A stretch of 64,000 nt of DNA. It comes from Ilyomonas sp965199905. Its GTDB lineage: Bacteria; Bacteroidota; Bacteroidia; Chitinophagales; Chitinophagaceae. The stretch lies in NCBI GenBank assembly GCA_965199905.1, contig OZ241366.1, forward strand, positions 1,922,001 to 1,986,000, read 5' to 3'. Positions within the stretch are counted from its first letter, which is position 1. Each line of letters starts with the position of its first letter. The notes under the pieces were generated by a model. That model was given only the letters and a program-made list of their open reading frames with translations. It was not told the DNA's origin and ran no database searches. Below, piece by piece: positions 27,105 to 35,861 of this stretch. Position numbers and translations under genes: made by a program.

Positions 27105-27658
27105 CTATCCGCCATCTCCGCTTGTAAGGATGTTATCCTTTCCGTCTTTATCTTTCTTAAACTCAAGCTTACCAAACTTCCAGGTAAAGTTTACACCAAT
27201 AGAACGAAAGGGAATTTTACTATAACCGTTGCCGGTAAAATTGGTGCCGTATAAAACGGTTTCCCGGTTCAAATATTTAGTAAACAAATTATTGGCAGTG
27301 AGAGCACCACACCTTGCAATGTGTTTTCACTTTTTTGTAATGAAATAGCGCCGAGGTTATAAGCCGTTTTGCTCTTTTCAACCTGTACACTATTCATCAC
27401 TTTTTTTGCATAGCCAATTGGCTCAAACGTAAGCATATAACTACCATCGCTTACACCTGTAATGGTGAAAACGCCTGCGCTATCTGTAGTGGCGCCGTTT
27501 ACTACTTTCCTGTCTTTCGCGATTGCTACAGAAACCGTGGCATAAGAAAGCGGCTCCCCGGTTGCGCTGTCTATAATTTTGCCGGACACATTGATTTGCG
27601 CGAACGCATATTGCTGACAGAGCAAACAGCTAACAAGAAGAACAATCCATTTATACAT
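27105..27658 (-). pseudogene. TonB-dependent outer-membrane receptor with a large internal deletion
   Basis: The 5' part (27658 down to about 27300) encodes a signal peptide (MYKWIVLLVSCLLCQQYAFA) and a carboxypeptidase-regulatory-like domain (INVSGKIIDSATGEPLSYAT, then SYMLTFEPIGYAKK) ending ENTLQGVV. The next residues belong to another frame and are the C-terminal end of a beta-barrel: NNLFTKYLNRETVLYGTNF and FRSIGVNFTWKFGKLEFKK, with stop at 27105. The plug and nearly all of the barrel (several hundred residues) are missing, and the junction near 27290-27305 is out of frame. It cannot make a receptor. Confidence 0.85.
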
Positions 27659-28047
27659 AGGAGTTGGAACGCTGTTTATAGCAGCGAAAGCTTTGCGAAC
27701 GCAAAAATATCCGGCGGGATTTTCCTCTTTACTGAATGGTAATAAAAAGATTATTTACGTTAAGTTGTCAGACTATTGCAATCGTTCAGCAAGAGTAAGT
27801 TTGATGAAATGGGAAGCACAAATTTCTACTTTTTTCGATCTGTGAACTAAAAAAAGTGAAGACTAACCAAGCAGAATTACACTAATACTAAACCTAACAA
27901 ATGGCGGTGTTTTGTTTTAAAATATTTGGGTAAAATTTACATCGGGCAAAGCAGTGCTATTTTTTCATAACACTTTTTTTGTTTGTTCAGCAATAAAACG
28001 ATTCCTGATACGGAGCAGGCAACAATGGCAGACAGGTGAGGAATGGC
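27659..28047. other. Intergenic region, no gene seen
   Basis: About 390 bases upstream of the receptor remnant. AT-rich; no coding frame, tRNA or repeat copy recognised. Confidence 0.4.
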
Positions 28048-28356
28048 TTACGCAATGCCGTTATAGTTTTTATGCAACACAATAATGGCATCGGCAAGTG
28101 GAATGATGGTGCCTGACAATAAAGTGATTGCGAGGGCTTTTGTTTGCTTCGTTAAAATAAGAAGGCAAAGAAGGAGACCAGTAAATAAATCGCGGATGCC
28201 TTTTATGTAATGAAAGCTGTAATCGCCTTGCTCGCGAAAGTGTATGCCATAACCGGCTTCGGCGGTTTCGGGCGAAAGGAGAAATCTTGCCCCGATAAAT
28301 ATCATTCCTAACCCTGTAAGGAAAGCAATAGCCGTAAAGATTTTGTTTGTCATCAT
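28048..28356 (-). CDS. DUF4267 family membrane protein
   Basis: 102 residues from adjacent ATGs at 28351-28356. Three to four membrane spans: KIFTAIAFLTGLGMIFIGAR, IRDLFTGLLLCLLILT, and KALAITLLSGTIIPLADAII. The arrangement with a short GYGIHFREQGDYSFHYIKGI loop fits DUF4267. Its role is unknown. It lies 70 bases downstream of the broken Crp/Fnr regulator on the same strand; such small membrane genes are often controlled by a neighbouring regulator, but that is inference. Confidence 0.7.
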   Translation of the reverse strand: MMTNKIFTAIAFLTGLGMIFIGARFLLSPETAEAGYGIHFREQGDYSFHYIKGIRDLFTGLLLCLLILTKQTKALAITLLSGTIIPLADAIIVLHKNYNGIA

Positions 28357-28426
28357 GGTACCTTTTAAAATGATGACGCAAAGCTCTGATGCCCGATATT
28401 GAATTTGATGCACCCGGGTTAATAAC

Positions 28427-29005
28427 TCATTTATGTGCAGACATTCTTTTGCGGATGCGGCTGAGAGATTGGGACTTCACTCCTACATACGAGGCTATAT
28501 AATATTGAGAAATGCGCTGCTGCAGGCCGGGGTGATTGTTTATAAATTTCTTGTAGCGGAGTTCGGGCGTATCGGTATAGAACGAGCTGACATCTTGCAG
28601 CAATTGAATGAAAACCTGCTCAATCACCAGCCTGCCAAAGCGTTCGCCTTCGCTGATGGTTTTGTAAAGCAATTGCAGGTTGGCAAATGAAATGATCGCC
28701 AGTTCGCTGTCTTCTAATGCCTGGATGATTTTTGTAGAAGGTGTTTGGGGAATAAAACTTTCGTAGTTGCAAACAAAATTATGTTTCTGTGCAAAGGAGT
28801 ATGTTTTCTCTTCGCCATCGTGGGTAATGTAATACCGCAAGCAACCCTTCTACCACAAAGCCAACCTGCCTGCATACCTGCTCTTCTGCTAAAAAGAACT
28901 CTCTTTTTTGAGCCTTTTTTCTTTGAACAAAAGCTTTATGCTGCCGGCTTCTGCAGCGGTGATACGGATAGCAGATTGTATGCTGTTGATTAGCTCTTTA
29001 CTCAT
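28427..29005 (-). pseudogene. Crp/Fnr family transcription regulator gene with two compensating frameshifts
   Basis: From the reverse ATG at 29003-29005 the frame reads MSKELINSIQSAIRITAAEA and on to KRLKKESSF, then a stop. A second frame carries FFLAEEQVCRQVGFVVEGLL, and the original frame returns with RYYITHDGEEKTYSFAQKHN and continues to 28427 through the C-terminal helix-turn-helix (LQQRISQYYIASYVGVKSQS, then LSRIRKRM). Shifts sit near 28891-28901 (one base missing) and 28837-28841 (one base extra). Repaired, it is a normal-length cyclic-nucleotide-type regulator of about 190 residues of the Bacteroidota kind without a known ligand. Confidence 0.75.
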
Positions 29006-29110
29006 GGCTGGTATGCTATAAAATGCTGTATGTAGTTTAAAATTCTAAAGGCTCCAGGCACATATACAGAGCAGCGCTCTGATCCGGCTCATGGGAAACA
29101 GGGGGAAGAA

Positions 29111-29156
29111 AAACAAAAAGCACCGCAACAGATAAACTGCCCGGTGCTTTTTGTTT
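29111..29156 (-). terminator. Terminator after the lmo0937-type gene
   Basis: AACAAAAAGCACCG and CGGTGCTTTTTGTT form a 14-bp stem just beyond the stop at 29168. Confidence 0.8.
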
Positions 29157-29167
29157 GAACATTGCTT

Positions 29168-29326
29168 TTATACGCCTCTGTTGCCGGTAACCAGCCTAAA
29201 AATAACGACAATAACAGCGACTACTAAAAGAATATGGATTAACCCTGATGTAACATGAAATGCAAAATAACCCAGTAACCAAGCAATGACCAGAATTACA
29301 GCAATAACATACAAAAGATTACCCAT
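29168..29326 (-). CDS. lmo0937-type small membrane protein (DUF5670-like)
   Basis: 52 residues from the ATG at 29324-29326: MGNLLYVIAVILVIAWLLGY, then FAFHVTSGLIHILLVVAVIV and FRLVTGNRGV. Two closely spaced membrane helices and the conserved WLLG(Y/F)F...GLIHxLLVVA pattern mark the lmo0937 family, which is widespread, tiny and uncharacterised, and often stress-induced. It has its own terminator and is too short for length-filtered gene calling. Confidence 0.82.
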   Translation of the reverse strand: MGNLLYVIAVILVIAWLLGYFAFHVTSGLIHILLVVAVIVVIFRLVTGNRGV

Positions 29327-29890
29327 TTTACTTTTTGTTTTAAATTGTAAGTAATGGTGTTAGGGGATAGAATACCATGCCATGTTTAACAGCTTCGCCG
29401 GTTTCAGCGCCGTTTCTGCTAAAGAGAACGGTGCAGTACATATGATGTGTAAAGTCTCTCCTCTCATAGCATAGTCCGCACTGCGAGAGGATGCTTCAAC
29501 GCAAAAGAGGTAAGAAACTTTATAATCTTCAGATTCCGCATGGCGATAACGACGCTACAGGTTAAAACCCTCGCCTGATTGATTTATGATGAGCCATGTT
29601 GAGGGTAATTGCGGAATGGCGGGCTGCCCTTTCACTATCAAAAGAAATTACCCGGGGTTATTGCACCTTCCTCTCCCCCATTTATTTTACTTCATCCTTT
29701 ACATCAACATCTTCCCATGTACATAAAATGGCAGCCAGTTGGTACAGGTAGCCGTTAGAAAGTAAACGCCATCTCTTTCAGCTATCGCCTTACTAACGGG
29801 CTTGGGGCGAAATAATCATTTATAAAACAAGTTTAGAGTGTAACACTGCAATGTGCCGGAGCGGGAGATTGAGAAGGAAAATAAGTAAGT
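29327..29890. other. Intergenic region, no gene seen
   Basis: About 560 bases between the lmo0937-type gene and the acyltransferase gene. No credible frame, tRNA or dispersed-repeat copy was recognised. Some short stretches look like decayed coding DNA but could not be assigned. Confidence 0.4.
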
Positions 29891-30991
29891 GTGCAAACGG
29901 AAATTACGTTTAATTTGAAGCACTTCTTTTATGGTGTGAAAAAAGAAAATAATGTATCGGCCGATAAGGCAAGAGTAGAAAATAATTTTGATCTTTTGCG
30001 ACTAATCGCAGCTTTTTCTGTTGTGGTATCGCATTCCTTTGGCATCCTTGATATAGGAATGCAACAGCCGCATTTGGTGATAAAAGGAATGCTTTTTACA
30101 CCAAGTGATTTTGGATTGTATATATTTTTTACAATCAGTGGTTACCTTGTTACACAAAGTGTTTTTACATCGCACTCATATACTCACTACCTCTGGAAAA
30201 GATGTATCAGAATTGTTCCTGCCTTGGCTGTCGTGAATGTATTTTGTGTGTTAGCCGGAGCTTTTATCAGCAGCCTGCCAGCTAAACAATATTTTACAAA
30301 CAGCCTTACCTGGACTTATGTTTTAAAGAACACGACATTGATCCAAAACCAGTTTTTGCTGCCCGGTGTTTTTACATCGTTGCACGACAGAAGCGTTAAT
30401 GCATCTATATGGACGATTGTTCTTGAAGTCAGATTTTATATTGCTCTTCTTATGGCTAATATGTTATCTCTGCTCAGAAAGAAGCTGCTGCTTATTTCCT
30501 TTATTATTTTCGGAATTGCGGCTATCGCTTTCGACACAAAAAGTCTACAAATTCCTTTCCTTGATTTGAATGTGTATTTTACATTCGGTACCTATTTCTT
30601 TCTCGGGGTTGTTTATAAATGCTATAAGGATAGCCTGTTCTTTTCGAAGTGGTACATTTTGCCTTTGTTGGTATTGGCACTGCTTACAGTTGGTACATCG
30701 CTTCAAAAGCTAACTTTCGCTGTCTTTCTCTCGTACAGCTTGATAACTATAGGTAGTAGCCGTGCATTGATACGAACTAAAGGATGGGATATTTCGTATG
30801 GATTTTACTTGTACGCTTTTCCCATACAACAGTTGCTGCTGCTGGCTTTTGGTTATTCAGTTAATGTGTGGCTACACATTTCTTTATCGGTTGCACTTGC
30901 TTCGGCGATGGGCACTTTATCGTGGATTTATATTGAGAAACCGGCTCTGTCAAAAAAATCACTTTTCAGCCAAACAAAGCGTGTAACCTGA
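29891..30991 (+). CDS. Acyltransferase-3 (OafA/YrhL-type) membrane protein
   Basis: 366 residues; the start is GTG, as no in-frame ATG lies near the conserved N-terminus. The family entry motif NNFDLLRLIAAFSVVVSHSF carries the catalytic-site His. About ten membrane spans follow, and the conserved VNASIWTIVLEVRFYIALLM includes the Trp-(T/S)-x-x-x-E-x-(x)-F/Y block. Such enzymes move acyl groups across the membrane onto sugars of surface polysaccharide. No glycosyltransferases lie nearby, so the acceptor is unknown. Its N-terminal extension of about 28 residues before NNFDL is unusual. Confidence 0.85.
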   Translation: MQTEITFNLKHFFYGVKKENNVSADKARVENNFDLLRLIAAFSVVVSHSFGILDIGMQQPHLVIKGMLFTPSDFGLYIFFTISGYLVTQSVFTSHSYTHYLWKRCIRIVPALAVVNVFCVLAGAFISSLPAKQYFTNSLTWTYVLKNTTLIQNQFLLPGVFTSLHDRSVNASIWTIVLEVRFYIALLMANMLSLLRKKLLLISFIIFGIAAIAFDTKSLQIPFLDLNVYFTFGTYFFLGVVYKCYKDSLFFSKWYILPLLVLALLTVGTSLQKLTFAVFLSYSLITIGSSRALIRTKGWDISYGFYLYAFPIQQLLLLAFGYSVNVWLHISLSVALASAMGTLSWIYIEKPALSKKSLFSQTKRVT

Positions 30992-31271
30992 TTGCATAAG
31001 TTGAAATGAAAATTATTTCCATTAAGATATCATTCTTCCAGTAAAGATGGACGTTCGGAAATTTCATGATATTTAATAACATCTTTGGCGTAGTAATGTA
31101 TTACCATGCTTTTTCGTGTAAGACAACGGCTTAATTAATTTTCACCATCGATTTATGATAAAATAATTTCCTTTTATAAAAATCATTTTACCTATTTTTC
31201 CGCTCTTCTTCGAGTAAGCTGCCTGCCATATAGAAAGCAAGTATTATTTTACAGGCTTATAACTGCAGCTT

Positions 31272-32717
31272 ATGAATGTGTCAACGTTATTGAATGATTA
31301 TCCTGCAATGCCCGGCTTCTTTGATGAAATGGGCAATGCGAAGGACATTCGTGAGCCATACGCAAAAATTGCGTCCCTCCTGCAGCAGCTTGATCTGCCA
31401 AGCATGCACAGTAAGGATAAACTGGCCGGCGAGCTGTTTATGAACCAGGGCATCACGTTTACTGTGTATGCCGATAATGCCGGCATTGAGCGCATCTTTC
31501 CTTTCGATATTATTCCACGCATTATTACCGGCAGCGAGTGGAAGCACATTGAGGATGGCATTACCCAACGCCTTACCGCCCTAAACCTGTTTCTTAATGA
31601 TATTTACGGCGAGCAAAAGATATTGAAAGACAAGGTCATTCCTGCCAAGCTGATTGCTTCGTGCCCGCACTATACGCGCGAGGTGCACCGCATTAAGGTG
31701 CCGCATAATATTTACGTTCACATTTCGGGTATTGATTTGATTCGTGGTGCCGATGGTAAATTTTATATACTGGAAGACAACCTGCGCACGCCTTCCGGCG
31801 TATCGTACATGCTGGAAAACCGCGAGGTGACGAAGCGCATTTTCCCTGATATGTTTGCTTCAAACTCGGTGCGGCTGATTAATAATTACCCTATTTTATT
31901 GCACCAGCTATTATCGTCGCTGGCGCCGCAGCAGGTTCACAATCCACGTGTGGTGCTGCTAACGCCGGGCATTTATAATTCGGCTTATTATGAGCATACC
32001 TTTTTAGCCCGGCAAATGGGGATTCCACTGGTGGAAGGACGCGACCTGGTGGTGGACCATCACAATGTGTATATGAAAACCACGCAAGGCCTGGCGCGCG
32101 TTCATGTGGTTTATCGTCGCATTGATGATGAGTATTTAGACCCGCTTACGTATCATACCAATAGTGTATTGGGTGTGCCGGGGCTGATGGATGCCTACCG
32201 GCAAGGAAACGTGGCCATTGCAAATGCAGTGGGCAATGGCGTGGCGGATGATAAAGCGGTGTATGCCTACGTGCCGCAGATGATAAAATATTACCTGAAC
32301 GAAGAGCCGGTACTGAGCAATGTTCCTACCTATCAAATGGGCAACCTTGATGAGCGCGAGCATGTGTTTTCTGACATTGGTAATATGGTGGTTAAGCGCA
32401 CCAACCAAAGCGGTGGCTATGGTATGGTGATGGGCAACAGCGTGCAGGAAGATGAATGGGAAAAAGCAAAGCTGGAGATAGAAAAAGACCCGCGTAGTTT
32501 TATTGCGCAGCCTATTATTAAGCTGTCGACAGTGCCTTGTTTTATTGATGGCAAACTGCAGCCGCGCCATGTGGATCTGCGTCCGTATGCTTTGTTTGGA
32601 AGAGATGGGGTAAAGATTGTTCCCGGTGGCTTAACGCGCGTGGCTTTGCGCGAAGGTTCGCTGGTGGTGAATTCATCGCAGGGCGGGGGAAGTAAAGATA
32701 CATGGGTGATTGATTGA
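31272..32717 (+). CDS. Circularly permuted ATP-grasp protein (DUF404/DUF407 type)
   Basis: 481 residues. Characteristic blocks in order: TFTVYADNAGIERIFPFDII, LNLFLNDIYGEQKILKD, CPHYTREVHRIKVPHNIYVH, DGKFYILEDNLRTPSGVSYM, and GGYGMVMG...RSFIAQPIIKLS, ending with PRHVDLRPYALFG and a GGLTRVALREGSLVVNSSQG tail. This is the circularly permuted ATP-grasp enzyme that is always found with alpha-E and transglutaminase-like proteins, as here. It is thought to form a peptide or amide bond with ATP, but the substrate is unknown. First gene of the three-gene cassette. Confidence 0.92.
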   Translation: MNVSTLLNDYPAMPGFFDEMGNAKDIREPYAKIASLLQQLDLPSMHSKDKLAGELFMNQGITFTVYADNAGIERIFPFDIIPRIITGSEWKHIEDGITQRLTALNLFLNDIYGEQKILKDKVIPAKLIASCPHYTREVHRIKVPHNIYVHISGIDLIRGADGKFYILEDNLRTPSGVSYMLENREVTKRIFPDMFASNSVRLINNYPILLHQLLSSLAPQQVHNPRVVLLTPGIYNSAYYEHTFLARQMGIPLVEGRDLVVDHHNVYMKTTQGLARVHVVYRRIDDEYLDPLTYHTNSVLGVPGLMDAYRQGNVAIANAVGNGVADDKAVYAYVPQMIKYYLNEEPVLSNVPTYQMGNLDEREHVFSDIGNMVVKRTNQSGGYGMVMGNSVQEDEWEKAKLEIEKDPRSFIAQPIIKLSTVPCFIDGKLQPRHVDLRPYALFGRDGVKIVPGGLTRVALREGSLVVNSSQGGGSKDTWVID

Positions 32718-32816
32718 TGAGCTTTCAACAGTGAGCTGTGAGCTATGAGGGTGATTGTAGTAAGTAGAATGCACCAAGATATTCCTCTGTGGGCTTTGTG
32801 GCTTTTTAGTTCAAAT

Positions 32817-32936
32817 AAAAGCTCATTCATTGTTCGGAACGTTGATGGGAGCATTCCTGCGTGTTGAAGCCGCAGGAATGGCAACAACAGGCGATGAGAA
32901 AAGAACCGGATGATGGTTACCAAAAATGTATTTTGT
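32817..32936 (+). repeat. Dispersed modular intergenic repeat, copy 4 (hairpin core A)
   Basis: Blocks in order: AAAAGCTCATTCATTG, GGAACGTTGATGGGAG, hairpin CATTCCTGC / GCAGGAATGGCAACAAC, AGGCGATGAGAAAAG, and the right arm GGATGATGGTTACCAAAAAT. It lies in the 327-base gap between the ATP-grasp and alpha-E genes, interrupting what is elsewhere a compact operon. The flanks of the gap carry 'GAGCTATGAG'-type stutter tracts. Confidence 0.85.
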
Positions 32937-33044
32937 AGTTGTATTTTTTAAACTGATAGCTGACGGCTGACTACTGACAGCTCAAAAAAACTTGTGGCTC
33001 AGAGCTCATACCTCATGCCTCATAACTGAAACGAACCAACGACT

Positions 33045-33998
33045 ATGACAAACATGCTGAGCAGAACTGCAGATTCTCTTTTCTGGCTGAACCGCTATAT
33101 GGAACGAACGGATAGCTTGCTGCGGCTATTGTACGTTCACTATATTTTGTCGCTTGATAAGGGCGTGAATGCGCCGGAAAGCTGGCGGCCGGTGCTGGAG
33201 ATGGCAACAGCTCTGAACACAGAGGACATTGGCGAAATAGAACATAATATGGCTGACTCGCTGAATAAAATTATTTCGGATACGAAAAATGTGAACTCGC
33301 TAAAAATAATTGTGCATCGCGCCCGCGAAAATGCGCGTGGCGTTCAGGATTATATTACGAAGGAAACCTGGGAAGAAGTAAACCAAACCTATCATTACAT
33401 TAATCATCGCGGGCTATCAGCAAAGCTGAGCGGCAATGAAGCGCTGCAGGTGATAGAAGATTTGGAACGACATTCAGTATTGTACGCCGGCATGATAGAA
33501 CTGACAATGCCACGTGGCACGGGTTGGAACTTTATGTGTTTGGGTAAATTTATTGAGCGTTGCTTTCATACGGTGCACCTGTTGCAAAACCAGTTGAAGC
33601 TGATTGATTATAAAATTGATCAGGCGGTTGATATTTTGCAATGGAAATACCTTTTATTGTCGCTATCGGGTTATGAGATGCACCTGAAAACATACACAAG
33701 CAACCAGTACAGCCAGAACCTGCTGCACCAGGTGATATGGAATGAAAATTTTCCGCGCTCGGTGCTGTACTCGCTAAGCCGCGTGAATATTTACGTGAAA
33801 AAGGTAATGGGTGTAACTGACGACAGCCACGAAGGCAAAGCGCTTATCAATACACTGGGCAGGCTGTATAGCAGCATTAAATATAAAGAGCCTGAAAGCC
33901 TTACGGGGCAAAGCATTCAGCCGTTCCTGGAGAATATTAACCAGGAGCTTTCATCCTTTAGCACACAACTTGCACAGCATTTTTTCTCTTATCATTAA
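33045..33998 (+). CDS. Alpha-E domain protein
   Basis: 317 residues, nearly all helical. It begins MLSRTADSLFWLNRYMERTD, the conserved start of alpha-E proteins, and has AMIDs such as NPRGTGWNFMCLGKFIERCF-like sequence (here MPRGTGWNFMCLGKFIERCF), followed by HQVIWNENFPRSVLYSLSRV. The domain is a bundle of helices with conserved Arg/Glu pairs; it accompanies circularly permuted ATP-grasp enzymes and transglutaminases in a conserved cassette. Its own activity is unknown. It ends 9 bases before the transglutaminase gene. Confidence 0.9.
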   Translation: MTNMLSRTADSLFWLNRYMERTDSLLRLLYVHYILSLDKGVNAPESWRPVLEMATALNTEDIGEIEHNMADSLNKIISDTKNVNSLKIIVHRARENARGVQDYITKETWEEVNQTYHYINHRGLSAKLSGNEALQVIEDLERHSVLYAGMIELTMPRGTGWNFMCLGKFIERCFHTVHLLQNQLKLIDYKIDQAVDILQWKYLLLSLSGYEMHLKTYTSNQYSQNLLHQVIWNENFPRSVLYSLSRVNIYVKKVMGVTDDSHEGKALINTLGRLYSSIKYKEPESLTGQSIQPFLENINQELSSFSTQLAQHFFSYH

Positions 33999-34007
33999 TC
34001 TATCCTG

Positions 34008-34949
34008 ATGGCTGTTTTTAAGATACATCATATTACACGATACGAATATAACCGCCCGGTAAAAGAAAGCCATAACGAGATTAAAATTTATCCATACCGG
34101 TACGAAGGTCAGGAAGTGCTGAACCATGAGCTGATTATTACCAACAGCCCAGGTGTGCAGACTTTTTTTGATTATTGGGGAAACCAGGTGGGCGTGTTCA
34201 GTTTGCTCACGGCGCATAATCTGTTAAGCATAGAAAGCAAGCTGGTGGTGCGTACGCTGGGCGTAAAGGAAGACGAGATTAATATGAGCGGCACGTTTGG
34301 CGATCTGCAGCACGATACGGACGAAAACCTGCAACTGCTGGAACTGGCAACTCCTGATTTTATTACCAACGAAAATGCCATTGACAATATCATTCAGCAG
34401 ATTCATCAACCAACCAATACGGTGGCGCAAACGGTGGAAGCCTGCTCGCAATACATTTACAACCAGTTTAAGTATGTAAAAGGCATTACCAACGTACAAA
34501 CGACGGTAGCCGAAATTCTTGACACGCAGGCCGGCGTTTGCCAGGATTTTGCCCATGTGATGCTGCAGGTATTGCGCACGCTCAACATTCCCGGCAGGTA
34601 TGTAAGCGGCTACATTTGTCCCAATAAAAACGGTATGCGTGGCGAAGGCGCTACGCATGCCTGGGTAGAAGCCTACCTGCCGCTGCATGGCTGGACGGGC
34701 ATTGACCCAACGAACAATGTGTGGGTAACCAACCGGCACGTGAAACTTGCGGTGGGCAGGCATTTCAGAGATTGCACGCCGGTGAAAGGAACCTTTAAAG
34801 GAACCGCTAAACAAAAACTCAGCGTGTATGTGTCAGTAAGCTACGAAGATGGCAACACATACGAGGATATGAACAACGTACCATTAGGAAAACAATCACA
34901 TGAAGAAGCGGAAGAAGAAGCACACGAAGGCTTTGGAATGCAGCAATAG
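34008..34949 (+). CDS. Transglutaminase-like protein of the ATP-grasp/alpha-E cassette
   Basis: 313 residues. The N-terminal beta domain (FKIHHITRYEYNRPVKESHN) precedes a transglutaminase-like catalytic core: the Cys in LDTQAGVCQDFAHVMLQVLR, the His in GATHAWVEAYLPLHGW and the Asp in TGIDPTNN form the expected Cys-His-Asp triad. It ends in an acidic Glu-rich tail. It would act as a peptidase or amide transferase on the product of the ATP-grasp enzyme (inference from conserved gene order). It is 9 bases downstream of the alpha-E gene, so coupled. Confidence 0.92.
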   Translation: MAVFKIHHITRYEYNRPVKESHNEIKIYPYRYEGQEVLNHELIITNSPGVQTFFDYWGNQVGVFSLLTAHNLLSIESKLVVRTLGVKEDEINMSGTFGDLQHDTDENLQLLELATPDFITNENAIDNIIQQIHQPTNTVAQTVEACSQYIYNQFKYVKGITNVQTTVAEILDTQAGVCQDFAHVMLQVLRTLNIPGRYVSGYICPNKNGMRGEGATHAWVEAYLPLHGWTGIDPTNNVWVTNRHVKLAVGRHFRDCTPVKGTFKGTAKQKLSVYVSVSYEDGNTYEDMNNVPLGKQSHEEAEEEAHEGFGMQQ

Positions 34950-34995
34950 AGAGCTATGAGCTTTTAGCCGTTAGCCATTAATTTATAAATGCAGA

Positions 34996-35086
34996 ATACA
35001 TTTTTGGTAGCCATCGTTCATCTATTTATTAAGCTGCGGTTGTGTCACTCCCATCAACGTTCCGGGCAATGATTGGGCTTTTTTTT
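34996..35086 (-). repeat. Dispersed modular intergenic repeat, copy 5 (short core C)
   Basis: Read on the reverse strand: AAGCCCAATCATTGCCCGG, AACGTTGATGGGAGTGACAC, AACCGCAGC and the right arm ATGAACGATGGCTACCAAAA. It fills much of the 305-base gap after the transglutaminase gene. It lacks the hairpin of core A. Confidence 0.8.
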
Positions 35087-35239
35087 TAAAACCATAATTG
35101 TCATAATTCATCCGATGAAAACAAAACCAAAGAGTCATACAGCATGAAGTCATAATACTTGTTACATACCGCTTACTACAATTAACGTAATCACCCAAAC
35201 ATCGCAACAACATAATAATTTCCGACAGCTTACTCTCCT

Positions 35240-35247
35240 TACTTTTG
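35240..35247 (+). promoter_or_regulatory. Putative -7 element close to a start codon
   Basis: TACTTTTG (exact TAnnTTTG) ends 7 bases before the ATG at 35255, so the transcript would have almost no leader. Confidence 0.5.
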
Positions 35248-35254
35248 CCGCGCT

Positions 35255-35776
35255 ATGAAAGCTGAGCTTATCATTTACAGAATCCTTTCTTTTTTGCTAT
35301 TACCGGTAGCCGCATTGCTGGCTATGAATTGCCTGGCAGCTATTGTGGTAGCGCTTGCCAACCCAACCTTATTACTATCTGTTTTTTTGTTTGCCTGTAT
35401 TGCCATTTATATTATCGCTTCTTACTTGTTCCTCACACGGGGAATTGAGCGTAACAGTACACGCAAACCAGGGCTGCGCGATTGGATCCGGATCAATGGT
35501 TCTATTACGTTTGTGCTTAGCCTGCTGGGTACTTTTCTGTTTACAAAAACCCATCTTCAGCCGGCAGACGCTAAGCTGATTCTGGATCAGTTGCAGGCGC
35601 AAAACCACACACAGCTTGGTATAAGTATAGCCGAATTTCAAAAGGTGCTGAGCGGATTTATAACAGCTATGGCAATCATAAGCGTTCTTCTGGTGGTGCA
35701 TGTTTTAATCACCTTTCACCTGATGCGGCAGTTCCGGTATTTATTTTCGGATGGTGATATGAATGCAAACGAATGA
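35255..35776 (+). CDS. Hypothetical four-span membrane protein
   Basis: 173 residues. Four hydrophobic segments: about 5-33 (YRILSFLLLPVAALLAM...), 37-60 (LLLSVFLFACIAIYIIASYL), 79-96 (GSITFVLSLLGTFLFT) and 132-158 (FITAMAIISVLLVVHVLITF), with a soluble loop of about 35 residues before the last. No known motif was recognised. It is followed 86 bases later by the HU-CCDC81-type protein, with which it may be co-transcribed. Confidence 0.75.
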   Translation: MKAELIIYRILSFLLLPVAALLAMNCLAAIVVALANPTLLLSVFLFACIAIYIIASYLFLTRGIERNSTRKPGLRDWIRINGSITFVLSLLGTFLFTKTHLQPADAKLILDQLQAQNHTQLGISIAEFQKVLSGFITAMAIISVLLVVHVLITFHLMRQFRYLFSDGDMNANE

Positions 35777-35861
35777 TTCGTTTGTATCTCAACAAAAATT
35801 TTTTGCAACAGATCAATAATCTGTTTTGAAGCTTCATCAATTTTACTAAATTGTTTGCCTT

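Noticed and set aside
26968..27225. Forward frame of 85 codons over the receptor remnant
   Set aside because: GTG start, no family features, and it lies antisense to the recognised barrel C-terminus.
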